A DNA stretch of 64,000 bases from Dichotomocladium elegans (lineage: Eukaryota; Mucoromycota; Mucoromycetes; Mucorales; Lichtheimiaceae). The notes beneath the pieces are model-generated. The model made no database searches and was not told the DNA's origin. It worked only from the letters and a program-made list of their open reading frames with translations. This document shows, in pieces, positions 11,650 through 25,659 of this stretch. Position 1 is the first letter of the stretch; each line of letters begins with the position of its first letter. The position numbers and the translations under genes are program-made. Where the stretch lies: NCBI GenBank assembly GCA_025716815.1, contig JAIXMN010000008.1:992001-1056000 (forward strand), read 5' to 3'.

Positions 11650-12140
11650 GCTAGGTGATACAGTATCTCTTAAATATCTTGTACCTATGTGGCGTGACCG
11701 ATATTCCAAAGCGATCCAGCAAGATCCGATCATAGCCATCTTGAGATGCGGTAGTTGTTGACATAATTTCATCGCTGCATCTTCACATTCCTTCGGGTTT
11801 GTGTATGCCCAACTGTTTTGCAGTAATCATTAGCATGGAAAGGAAATGGATATAACGCTTCTTATCCGTGTCCGTTGAATTCCAAAGGCTGCTTTCTACG
11901 GAAACCAAGATTCGTCGGAACTTAAAAGCTTACAGAGAGTCCAATGCAGAGTTTGGTGGGTGCTTCTCATTTGCCCTCGTGGATTGAGAATCCCGGAAAC
12001 CTGCTCAGCCAAGGCCACAACAGTCCCCCCGTTCTCCTCCTTTCAGGAAGATGTCATTGTCATTATATTACGAGAGACCCAGAGCGCATTAGAAACCTAC
12101 CCGGTTATCATTGTCGTCCATGAGTAGATCTGTGGCTGCA
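11650..12140 (-). other. Possible unidentified multi-exon gene
   Basis: Minus-strand segments look exon-like. ATGGACGAC at 12121 leads to a donor GTAGGT. An acceptor before GAGGAGAACGG opens a frame with VVALAEQVSGIL. A GTAAGC donor and CCGTAG acceptor bracket about 40 nt. The final part has DGYDRILLDRFGISVT ending in a stop near 11650. I could not join the pieces in one consistent phase and do not recognise the protein, so this is a weak call. Confidence 0.2.
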
Positions 12141-12304
12141 GTTACACTTTGTGTTGTATGGACGCATGAGAGTCATCGGATTTCAAGTAAATATTAGCTC
12201 CTGCTCCAGCAAAAGGGGATCAGTAACATGCCTGTCTGACTTGGTGTTCCATCTTCCTTGCCCCAAAACACATCACCTCTCTCTCTCTTTGCCACGACAG
12301 ATGT

Positions 12305-12815
12305 CTTTGTTCACTATACACGGTTTTCCAAAATTGAAGTCGTGTCCTGGCAATTCTGAAGTCGTGGGATCACAAAATAAGAAGTCGGGTTTTGACCAGA
12401 AACCTTTACGCATGATGACAAAGCAAATGTCGCATGCACGGCAAAAGATGTCGCACAAAAAAAGCTTGGCTAAAAATATTAGCTTGCTTTTTCATACCCA
12501 TTTTACAGTCTGAATTGAGCAATGATTGGCAAGGCCATGTTGTTGATGAGTGTGGCTGCCGTGAATCTATGGACTATACCGTTGAAGAGGAATGTACTCT
12601 CTTCAACCCAGTTGTTTTCACACAGAGTATCTACATTGTCCATCTTGCAAGGGTGACCCTGACCTTATTGCTACACATATCCCCAAGCAAAAGGTATCAG
12701 ATGAAAGTAGCAAACTTTAAGCGCGGCTACACAATGCATCGACAAAGAGAAGGTTTATGTTCGCGCAATACAGCAATGGGCATTACAGTATGGAAAGGAC
12801 CTTGATAAACCTTCA
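12305..12815 (+). mobile_element. Mariner-like end block and transposase N-terminal fragment
   Basis: From 12310 the plus strand carries the subterminal repeats GAAGTCGTGTCC, GAAGTCGTGGGATCAC and AAATGTCGCATG. These match the inverted right-end blocks at 7395 and 48440. At 12750-12805 a short frame reads RAIQQWALQYGKDLDK, matching the N-terminal part of the transposase relic at 6880-6920 (KDPDSIF region). The match stops about 40 nt before the Fanzor pseudogene stop at 12852, so the Fanzor gene seems to interrupt this element. Confidence 0.55.
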
Positions 12816-12851
12816 GTGAGGAGCATATGTTTATTATATTTATATATGATA

Positions 12852-14972
12852 TCACTGCTGCCGTCGCGTACTCGGTGATATAGGTGCTGCCTGTCGACGC
12901 GTTCTGGGGACAACGGCCCTCCGAAATCTTTCTGGCACTTGACCGGCAACACGCAGACCGTGAATGATATGGATAAAGTTTAGGCAAGCGGCAAGATCCC
13001 GGTTCCACATCCGACGTACTGGACCGTTGTCTTCGGTGCGCAGTATGCAATTTTCGCTGTGACATCTACAGTACAGAGGTCAATGAATTCCTTAGGCTTT
13101 CGAATACATAAAAAAACGCAAGAATGAGTCCCATACCTCAAAAGACCGTGGCAAAGGACGTGGGGCCGCGGTTGCTGTTGCTGTTGGCGCGGCTGGTGTC
13201 GCCGAGGATTTAATACCATCCTGAATTTTGCAAGGTTCTCATTGCCGCAGGATGGACAGCACTTGCTTGTTTTAAACTCGCCTATCAGGTACACCTCGAA
13301 TCCATGCTTCTGCAGGAGTTCCCTGAAGCCCTTGCCACGTATGCGCTCATGGAATTGGGCCATAGGAGCTGATCAACTCCCGAAAATGAAGACTGCAGTG
13401 CTGCCAAACTTTTCTTTAAGTCTTGGACAAGCTTAACATCAGCGAGTTGTTTGTTGAAATAAGCTGACAGACGGAGTTTTCGGAAGAAAAAGGCTTGGGG
13501 CAATGTGATCGGTCATGGTATGACTATAAAACCCCTGGAGAACGTCGGACACCTCGGACCTTACACGAAGAAAGCGGCGGAAGTCATCCAGAACCAGTGT
13601 GCGGCTTCGCTCCTCAGACAGGCGGTTGCACCTTGTGCAGCTGCTTCAACCGACGGAACTTTTTGCTCTTGCGTGCCTTGTCCTGCTGGGATTTTGTATA
13701 CCGGAACAGTCGAGGCGCGATATTTGTTGATTCCTCGTGCACGCAGTATATAAGGTCTCGTCGGCCTGGATCGACGGCTACACATCGACCTGATATTTCT
13801 TCATTATCCGCTCGGCTCAGGCTTGTGATGCAAGGCATAAGCTCCTTGTTTGCTTTTAGAGTTATCGCGGTTGCGATCGGCGATGGTCTCAGCTTTTTAA
13901 ATACAGTAACCCCAACGCCATCTGTACTGATCATGCCACGGAACGTGAGATTGCCTTCTTTCTGGGGCCTGAAAGCTTTTGAATTGAGGTCAACTACCTC
14001 ATACCAATAATCCAAGTTGACGAGTTCGTCATCATTGTTCCAAGATCGTTGCAGAATGTTTGGCAAAATATTTTTCTGTCGATAAACATATAACACGGGG
14101 ACCATCTGCGACGAAGTGGGAAACAATTAAAAGCAGGTAATTCGAGCCGTTGAAACAAGCAAGCGAGCTGGTAAAAGGCTTTCATGTGGTTGGCGGGGCG
14201 GGTCTTGCAGTCGTAGTAGATATTATCTTTTTGGAATCTGTAGCCTTCAGGATAACAGTTGAGAACAGGCAATAGGACCTGGAAAGCCTCCCAAAAAACA
14301 TCTGATTGCTGCCTGATGAGATCTGTGTTAATCTGTCGGCTACTAATTGCCAACTTGAAGCGCCTGGCAGGCTCGATCACGGTTTCCAGAATACGGGCGC
14401 TTATTTCTTCGGTGCTCAAACCCTGATCGAGCAGGTCTCTTTCCATTATAGCCTTTTGACGTCGAATGCCCAGCAAAGTATTGACGGCACGTCTGAGGTG
14501 CTGACCAAATCGCATGTTGATATTGTTGCTGTACGCTGCATTTACCTTGCGGCCTTCATATATCGAGCATTGCTGTGCATGCGGAAAAGATGGCCTCGTG
14601 TAATTTGCATGGTGGAGATATCCAGGCAAGTACTCGTTGATCAGAGCTCGATTCCTGACTGTGATGGACGATCTAAGTGCACGTCTCTCGTATTCGACTA
14701 AAGAGAGCCATACTTCAGAAAAAAAAACGGCTGTTCAAGAAGATCGCAATGTCGAAGTCTTGGTTGGTTTGAAGTTCATTTAGGAAGATATACTTTGAGA
14801 AGGAGAACGCATGCACTGTTGTGGCGTGAGCAATATCGACCACCTCTAGTAACCGCTCACGGTGCTCTTCTCGCCAGCAGATGCTTTGAATAATACACTT
14901 TACCGAAAGGATCCGGTCACCGACACCGCGAATGTTGCAGACACTCGTAGTTGATGTAGCGGGTGAAGACAT
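12852..14972 (-). pseudogene. Fanzor (TnpB-like RNA-guided nuclease) pseudogene, copy A
   Basis: Read on the minus strand in shifting frames this is a homologue, along its whole length, of the Fanzor gene at 44922-47084. Conserved blocks include NMRFGQHLRR, FNCFPLRRRWSPCYM, the RuvC-I block AVDPGRRDLIYCVHE, FFFRKLRLSAYFNKQ, GEFKTSKCCPSC and, after splicing, CHSENC and WNRDLAACLN (RuvC-III). A 72-nt intron (13137-13066) splits the zinc finger between HGLLR and CHSENC, phase 2. Damage includes a frameshift at a nine-T run near 14720, a frame change near 14040, stops and shifts at 13500-13620, and TGA in place of Trp near 13375. A glutamine run from CAA repeats sits in the zinc-finger loop. It cannot make a full protein. 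The likely start is 14972-14970. Confidence 0.8.
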
Positions 14973-16045
14973 GTCTGTACCGGGATGGCTAAATATTTCG
15001 GTTTCTGATGTCTAACCATTGATAAAAGAAGCTTACTTTTGAATGTGAGTTGTAAGTAGCTGTAGATATTGAAGACTAAAAAGTATCGGTATCTAAGGAC
15101 CATTTGCGATGATTGTGTTAGCAAAACCTGAAACTTTAGAAATGTGAATGCTATTATCCAATTCCTTTTCTGCATTGTATTTTTACGCGGCGGAAATGGG
15201 AAGACCGTAACAAGGCGTTTTCAAGCTCTGTATTAGTTAAAGCATCAGTAAGTGATGAAAGTCGTGCATCAAAAGTAGTACAGTATGATCCTTGATTTCC
15301 TATAAATAATGAACAGTTGGTCAATCTGCTTTTTTCATAACTACATCCTCCCCTCTCTTCCATGGTCTTATCCGGTATGATCATTATAATACTAAATTCT
15401 TTTATTGCAATCTAACATCCACACTTCTTTGTAGATTAACCAATCGTACCAGCACTTGATGAGCCATGGAAGAGAGGAGATCCTGAACACTTCTTCTCTC
15501 CTTCCGCTCCGTTTCGCTGCCGCGTCTGGTCCCACTCCATCCCTTTTATTCCTTTTCGCCGCCGCCACTGGTATCGTCCCCTGTTGCTGCTGGCCTCCTC
15601 CACATCTTCGGTCCTGGTTATCGCCAGGACACCCATACTACTCTTCGGAGGTAAGTTAACGGGTATGGAGAAGAGGTAGTGTTTACTGTTGTCTAACATG
15701 TTCCAATCCGCGGATCCGAAATCGTTTAACCTATTGATATGACACTTTATACGATTCTATGCGTCGTTATTTTGTATATCCTTCAAGCCACTGAACTCTT
15801 GATGTCCCTCAATCAGCTTTTGCAACGCTATCGTCGTGTTCTTACTTGCTCTGACTTTTTTGTCACCGCGCAGCTAATTCAAATGACAATGACTACGCTA
15901 AGCTGTCCGAGCGGGCCTGTCAGTCGGACCATGACGCCGACCCTACGAAAACCACTTAGCATGTCCTATCAAACAAATAATATTTCCACTGAGTAATTCT
16001 TTGCTTGTCCAAGCACACCTTCTGGGATTTGACACTTGTGTAATA
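14973..16045. other. Region between Fanzor copy A and the ISCA2-like gene
   Basis: A GC-rich plus-strand frame at 15462-15652 ends at a good donor (GTAAGT). A possible last exon lies at 15873-15960, after the CGCGCAG acceptor, ending DADPTKTT. They may belong to a small unrecognised plus-strand gene, but the intervening exons could not be joined. I see nothing else, and no clear left end of the mariner-like element. Confidence 0.25.
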
Positions 16046-16767
16046 ATGGACAGATCGGTAGCACACTTGCTTCGTGTTGCAGCACGTCGTAATGTCCGTC
16101 AATTCCTATGTAGAATTCTCAATCCAAGGGCTCCGGTACTTTGGTCACTTCGATCATGGGCTTCGTTAAATTACAGTGAGACGCTCAGGTATGCTTCAGA
16201 CATGGCAGAAGGAACAATCGCTCTGCCTACCGCATTTGAGAACGGACTTGTTATCTCTGACAAGGCTTTCAAAGTCTGAGCTCGCGAAAGAATGTGTATT
16301 TCCTTTTTTAGAGATACGCCCATGTTGTAGTGCCATAGCAACGGAAGTACATCGCCGAACGTGACAAGGATCCAGATATGATGCTCCGGATACTGGTGGA
16401 CTCGGGCCGACGCCATGGATATCAAATTAAACTCGAGATTACTTATTCTATCGAAAAGGACGATATGTGAGTGCCAGTAAACCCGTCCTATAGATGTGGG
16501 TTGCTTACTGGCAGATGAATGACCTTCAGCATTTTCGTTCAGGACGATGTTAAGGTTGTCGATGATTCAACTTCTCTCCAATTTATCCGTGACTCGACCG
16601 TTGACTTTGCTGAGGAGTACATTGGCTTCACTTTCCAGATAGTCAATAATCCAAATGCGAAAAACAGCGGCGGATTCAACATTTCCTACGACATCGATCA
16701 CAGCCAGCAAGCTCACGCGAAACTAATCCTATCTTTAATGACCTTATATATGCACTTTCGATACTAG
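16046..16767 (+). CDS. Mitochondrial ISCA2/Isa2-like iron-sulfur assembly protein lacking the cysteines
   Basis: Three exons join in phase: 16046-16273, 16339-16466 and 16530-16767, 197 residues. Residues 1-30 are rich in Arg, hydrophobic and free of acids after the second codon, a typical mitochondrial presequence. The A-type domain follows: GLVISDKAFK, LRILVDSGRRHGYQIKLE, KDDIIFVQDDVKVVDDSTS, STVDFAEEYIG and FQIVNNPNA. This is the fold and order of ISCA2/Isa2, which with ISCA1 makes 4Fe-4S clusters. All three family cysteines are absent: GGC(S/H)GF reads GRRHGY, and the CxC tail reads NSGGFNIS. The first donor (GTCTGA) is weak. The C-terminus runs about 25 residues past the usual end. Either a divergent non-binding paralogue or a gene beginning to decay. 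Confidence 0.75.
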
Positions 16768-16960
16768 CAATAGCCATATCCATCCTTTGATTCGACAAGT
16801 CCTCCCTTGATTCTGGTCCGTTCGTGTAAATAAGTGCTTCTATATGACAGAAGATGAGAAATTAAATCGTGGAAACTGCAAATATTGTTGTCATGCGCAT
16901 AGGATTTGTTGGCGTTGGTTCTTTTTCTCTTGTTGTACTTATTCTTCTTCGTTTGCATAC

Positions 16961-17555
16961 ATGGCGCCTCCAACAATGTCTTCGAAGAATGAGCATTATA
17001 ACAAATCTGCTCAGGATGACAGCAACTACAATGATGCTGTGGAGTCTCGCGCAAAGAATGAGGCAAGAAAGGACATGCAAAATGTAACCAACTTTGTCAA
17101 CGAAGAACTAGCCAATCGCGAAGTGAATGCTGCCAGTCTTACCAGAGTACGTGTTCTCTGAAAACTCTCAACCTTTATCTCCCTCCTCACAACTCCAGCA
17201 CAATGCGGGACGCTATCATCTTGTTCTATAGTCGTTACGGTTTTTACAGGAAGCAGCAAGAACCCACTGCCAAACATCAATGTAAGGATCATGGTAGTCC
17301 AAAGGTTTCCTCTCTAGCTATATCCCTCTCGTATGTGGTTAGAGCAAATACTGCATCGAGTGCTCCATTGAACAAGCAAGACGTCGAATTTCTTGTAATA
17401 TCGCAGAAAGGGGAAAGGGGGAAGAGCCATGGATTGACCTGTTTACTATTACGCAGATGAGCCAGATGCAAATCACCAAAGGGGAGGCCGAACGAAGCTT
17501 GAGAGAAAATGGAAACGATGTGATAGCTGCACTTAATCATCTAGTGGAAAAGTAA
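16961..17555 (+). CDS. HYPK-like protein (NatA-associated, UBA domain)
   Basis: Four exons join in phase: 16961-17146, 17250-17281, 17343-17394 and 17457-17555, 122 residues, close to the animal HYPK length. The N-terminal half is charged with a predicted helix (DMQNVTNFVNEELANREVN). The C-terminus has the HYPK-type UBA helix set LNKQDVEFLMSQMQITK, GEAERSLREN and GNDVIAALNHLVE. In other eukaryotes HYPK binds the NatA N-terminal acetyltransferase at the ribosome and modulates it. The second exon is only 32 nt. The gene follows the ISCA2-like gene on the same strand with a 193-nt gap. The alternative, a NAC-alpha UBA protein, is excluded by the lack of a NAC domain. Confidence 0.85.
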
Positions 17556-18072
17556 CAGGCATGGATAAGGCAACCGTACATACAACATCATTAAAAGGGA
17601 GCTCATCCATTGATGAAGACCGTAATGCGCGTATTGGCGTTTTCTTTTTTCGTTTGCGTTTCATCATCTAGTCAGGCCTGCGCAAGGCGGAAGAATTGCA
17701 GAGATCGATTTTTTGGGGCGTTTTAAGTTGAAATGCTTTCTCGATAACCTCAACTGAAGAAGAACGAGACCGCTCAGAGAAGCACACAGCAGCATGAAGG
17801 ACGTTTGGCGAGCAAGGCCATATTCATGCTCTCTAACCAATAACAACAGGTACCTTTTGCGGCGATCTAACTTGCGCGGGGAACGATTGGAGGCGGGGGG
17901 AGAAGGCTGCTACCGGGAGGGAGCGATACGCCCTTTTTGATCCTGAACCTTTTTTTATTCACTGTTCTTTCTTTCGTGTCATTTGACCGTATACCTGTCC
18001 GGCAAACTCTTCTTTTTTCTTCTTCGAAATCCATCTCGATTGCCTCTCCATCTCCCTTATTGATAAACTAAC
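17556..18072. other. Intergenic, promoter of V-ATPase subunit A
   Basis: No coding signal. Pyrimidine-rich tracts (17945-18060) precede the V-ATPase start. Confidence 0.5.
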
Positions 18073-21001
<2,929 letters not shown>

Positions 21002-21215
21002 AGATGTAAAATTATTCCTCTCGTTGCTTCTCATTTATGTTCACTGGTTACATGTATCGAATAAAAAAGGCACGCCACAACTCCCCCACCTCCTTCGTAG
21101 GCGTTGTGTGATGAACATCATTGTTTATATACTGGTCGGAAGCTGTAACAACGCATTAGCATGCGAAAACAAAACTTTTTATTTGAAGATCTGCGCGCAG
21201 AAGGATGCGGGATTC

Positions 21216-22293
21216 CTAGATCTTTGCGGCAATGAGTGGTCGGTCGTGGAATACGGCATGCCAGGTCTTGAGCTGCTCTAGTACAACAAAGGTGATGATG
21301 GTCTGAGGGCCGAGGCGGACGAATGCAGGGGTCCAGCCTTTGAAGAAAGAGCGTAAGCCCTCGGTTTTGTACATTTGGGACATGATGGTGACGGAGGTGA
21401 GTTTGTGTTCTATGGAATTGGCGGCCATGATACGGGTTTTGACAACGTCTACGGGCGAGCAAGCGGTTGTAGCCACCAACCCCTGAAAAAGAAAATTGGA
21501 TGCAACTTGAGTTCGTCCTTTATTTTTTCTTAACTGCCCCCCCTCCAAAAAAAAAAAAGAAACAGAACTTACGGCAAGAACACTGGCGGTGAAGTGAAGG
21601 GATAATCCATCGTTAAGGATCGATCGGCGAAGAAGGGCGTCCTTGAAGATATCATAAGACACGCATTGGGACGAGGTCATCAGGATGGCCCTGTTGACGT
21701 TGGGCCCTACGCCGCGAAAGAGCGCCTTGATGCCTTCTTCACGGGCCATCCGCGCAAGACCATCAACGGCGCTGGTGTAGTTCCTGCGCTGGTGAGGCGG
21801 CAGTTGACCGTCATTCTGCATCCTTACGTTGATCACGTCGCCAGGATTTCCGCAGGCGCCGCCAAGCGCGCCGGCGACGCTTGAGTACAGGAAGAGTTGC
21901 CACACCGTAGCTGCTTAGAGTCGATGGCATAAGGATGGGAGGGTGGAGGAGGGTTGTTTTAGATGACTTGGGAGAGACGGAAGGGGGGGGAGTGGATGAA
22001 AGAGACCACGAACTTTTGCTTGATGAATTCTGCTTGAGGTGCTCATAGACACCAAATCGTACGGTTGAGTAGGTTGCCTGGCGGAGAAGGCTTGCCGAAA
22101 GACCTGCGTAGAGTCGCCATGGACCCTCGATCCGAGCGATCGTGGCCATGGTTCGGAGCATGCCCATGTTGCTGTTACCCTTCGTATTTTGCAGCCGTAC
22201 CTTCGTGAGATCGAGCGGATGGACTGCCATAGCAGCAATGCAGGATGACATCCCGCCAAAGTAGAATGGCGCTTGTCGTTTTGAGCAAGACAT
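21216..22293 (-). CDS. Mitochondrial dicarboxylate carrier
   Basis: Inner-membrane carrier of the SLC25 family; DIC-type members swap malate or succinate for phosphate. Three exons join in phase: 22293-22014, 21910-21573 and 21482-21216, 294 residues. The three repeats carry PLDLTKVRLQ, PGDVINVRMQ and PVDVVKTRIM. The opening FYFGGMSSCIAAMAVHPLD and the middle GNPGDVINVRMQNDG are characteristic of the dicarboxylate (DIC1/SLC25A10) subgroup rather than oxoglutarate carriers. A long T-run and CGCAG just before the ATG suggests an intron in the 5' UTR. It converges with the V-ATPase A gene (214 nt apart). Confidence 0.92.
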
Positions 22294-23005
22294 GGGTCTG
22301 CGAAAAAAAAAAAAGAGAGAGAGAGAGAAGAACTAAGAAGAAGAGTGCTGCTAGGAACAAACGATGAATCAGGGTCGATCTAGAGCACAAGTCAATAGAT
22401 CCTTCATAATAAGGTCCCAAGAATCCGTAAAACTGCGAAAAAATAAAGAAGCATCTTAAATATCTGTTATCTCTATGCATCCTCAGCTTCTCAGGTATCT
22501 TCCAACCAACCAGCAATCCCCCTTCGTCTAAATGCAAGTACACTTTGCATGGAAGGCTGGATCGAAAATATACAAAAGGGGGGAGAACGAAGAGGGATTT
22601 TTGCTTGGAAAATGCGGAAACCGTCTGAAATTGCAGCTAAATCAAGATTTACCTCATGGGCGTATAAGAAAACTATCCTTTACTTTCTTTATCGATAAAA
22701 GTGAAGGGGGGCAGCTGCAGCAATAACAACAACGACCCTCCTTGCGCCCAAAGCCTGGAGATCAAATCCAAGGGATTGGTACGATCCAGCCCTCCCCTTC
22801 CCTACGTATGTATCCCAGCAGAGCTCTACTTCACCTCATACAAAGGTTGTAAATTAACATCGGCGTCTTCGTGGTCGTGTTTATATTAAGAGTTCCGGGC
22901 GGTCTGAGTTGATATGTAAGCGCATCACCCTGCATGAAAGACGAAATGAACAGGACAACCCCGGACAGCGGAAGACCGTTGGGTAAATGTTTATGCATCA
23001 CCGTT
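22294..23005. other. Intergenic between the dicarboxylate carrier and SSU72
   Basis: Holds the promoter of the carrier gene, with a GA-repeat at 22315-22329 on the plus strand, and the 3' UTR of SSU72. Nothing else recognised. Confidence 0.5.
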
Positions 23006-23891
23006 TTAAAAATAAGTGACTGTATGAAGGATAGGGAATTTCGGGTTCCTTGCTGCAAATGTATCAATAATGCCATCCATCTCAGCATCGAGATCCGTTG
23101 CTGCTTCAATCTGACAGATTACACGCAGAGTGCCGTTGAATCAATTATACCTTGGACACGAGGGAAGGGAAACGGACACTTACCATTCCAGCAAGCTGTA
23201 GAATCACCTTTCCGCCCTGGAGCGCATCTTCATGATTATCTTTGATTTCTACGTTTATGACATGCGTGCTTGAATTGAAGTTTTGTCCTCGATTTGATAA
23301 ATCTGCGCATGAATTAATATAGTATATGTGTCATACTGCTCTATCTTTATTGTATTACCTTCAACAACCGCGTCGAAGCAGCGTTCTTCGCAAGTGATGA
23401 TCACATCAAACATTTCATGGGACTCCTGCCACCTTTGCGGGGCCTCTTTTACCTTGCGGTTCCGGTCCAACATGGCCAAGAGTCCATTCTGTGTATATCT
23501 TTTGTTTTCGTACATACACACACGTACAAAAAAAAAAAGGAAATGCGAGAGATCAAAACCATGAGTACGAATGTCTTCGAAGCGGTTTTTCGTTCGGGGA
23601 AAGGGAAAGAAAAGATCGCACCTACAATTGAGGATCCTTATGCTTCAATTCTTGATAGACTCGATCATAGGGTGTGCCAAAGTGGTAAATGTTGGGCTTA
23701 TCAATGGACGGGCCGGGCAAGCGCACCATGCTGCCTGTACCATACGACGATACGTTGTAGCCGTGCTTGCTGACAAGAACTATAAGAATTACACGAGCGA
23801 AGGGTACATGACAAACAAAATACCTCAACACATTGTGTGCCTCCATGGATCTGTTCTGATTACTGGCGCAAATGACCGCATATTTGACCAT
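23006..23891 (-). CDS. SSU72: RNA polymerase II CTD phosphatase Ssu72
   Basis: Removes Ser5 phosphate from the polymerase II C-terminal domain, as part of the mRNA 3' end machinery. Five exons join in phase: 23891-23824, 23769-23626, 23498-23359, 23302-23184 and 23110-23006, 191 residues. The N-terminus has the catalytic loop CASNQNRS (Cys-x5-Arg-Ser). [39 protein letters not shown] and FDVVITCEERC-like [11 protein letters not shown] follow, all Ssu72 signatures. The end is LHTVTYF; the usual C-terminal aromatic is kept. The start at 23891 places the Cys about ten residues in, as in orthologues. Confidence 0.95.
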
Positions 23892-25640
23892 TGCAGTAAG
23901 GTAAAAAAGGAAAGGGAAAAAAGAAGGGGCGGGGACCCAAATCCGGAAAGGGCGACGCATTCAAGAATGTCGGAGTCTTGTGGACAAGTCTGGAAGTCGC
24001 AGGATAAGCAGGCCTTGGTAAAAAAACAGCCCGAGTCGCATCATTACGGGTCAAAGGGCAGCTTTGAGCTTGTTAACATGCATATTCTCACGCGAATGGT
24101 CTCAAAGATTGGATGAAAGGACCCTCTCGGCATTATGTAGGAAAGATAGGAGCAAGGATGGAGTGACATTCATCGCAAAAATTGCAGGCTTGATATTTTT
24201 TATTACATCTCAATAAAGTACATTTCCCAAATCGGGACCGATATAATAATGCTTCCGCATGCTTGGGAAGAGGTACTGGAAGTAAGGAGGTGTTTTTTAG
24301 TCAACTGATGATATAAAAGTTCGATGCGCACTAAAGAAAAAGCATATTTCTTACAGATTCAGTAAGATATCGGTAATTGAAAAAACACCGGGGATAGCCT
24401 AAAGATAAAGAGGATGTCGAAGATGGTAAGACCAACCAAGGGCGACGAAAGTTAGACTCTTGGGACTACGGATTGACTTCAATAACAAGGTCACTTGTTA
24501 TCATACCATATCAGGCAGACGTAGATTAGGTGATGTGACTATCCAAGGTAGCCTTACTCTAAAAACAAATGGGACAACTATGGATCCACGAGAGGAATAT
24601 GAGTAAAAATGGCATAGATACATAGAAGATGCCAAGCATCATTCAATATCATTATTTTACAATGATGACTGTATGTCAAGCCGATCAATGCCATGGGAGT
24701 CTTGAAGCATATTGCGATCAACGCGGTCATGTCCGCGCTGTTTCGCTGGAGATGAGCTAATTCGACTACACAATTGGTATCCCATCGATCACAACACTAA
24801 AGACGGCCAGATGGATCCCCAAAGTTATGTCTTCCGAAGGAGTATCTACATGTCGAACCCGATGCCGCTTCATAAATCTATTCAACATAAAATTCACGGA
24901 TTTCTGCTGTGATATATGAACAGTGAGTGTCAGGTCAAAGGGCGAGAAACGCATAATATGTACGTTTACACGATCGATCTCATATAATCCCCTCATGGAC
25001 CTATGAAATTCAGGCTACTACCATATATAGAACTCTAGGGGTGTTCGACATATGGTACTCCTGTAACCTAAAGATAATGACGGGGCAGAAATCGAGATTA
25101 TGCTGAAAGCTGCGAAAGGCTTGAAAGATGATAATTGACTTTACCGCCGAAACGATGAGCGAAAAAGGAGTTCTCATCGATGGATCGAAATTAGTAATTC
25201 TCTATGCGCTTTAATCCCCTCCGAAGAGCAATTATGGAGGACAGAAAGGTATAGGAGGCTGAATTCAATAAGAATAAAAAAAAGACGCCTTCGGAGGAAG
25301 AAGAAAGCACCAGGTTAAGGCATGAAATAGCGGGCTCGCTTGCATATGGATATGATCGGTCCATCTATATAGAGCAATGGATGCTAAATTTCAGTAATAA
25401 AAAACGATATAAGGCCATAGACTTTGAGTTCAAGGCCAACGAAGAGAGGGTGATAATGGAGTGGACGAAGAACGCTACTCGTTCAGTACTCCATAATTTG
25501 CTGAAAATAATATCTTCTTATCAATAACTATTACACGTCCTACAATAAAGAAAACCTGATAAAATTCAGGACTGCATCGATTATTCGGCGCATTCCCTTG
25601 GTGTGCTTACCATGAGCTTTTGAGATACTGAATTTTGTTT
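23892..25640. other. Gene-poor AT-rich region, probable decayed repeats
   Basis: No intact gene. Short open stretches at 24700-24910 and 25200-25500 lack recognisable motifs and are broken by stops. The promoter of SSU72 should be just above 23892. Origin from old mobile elements is inferred from context only. Confidence 0.35.
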
Positions 25641-25659
25641 CTTGAAAAAGAATGAGTCC

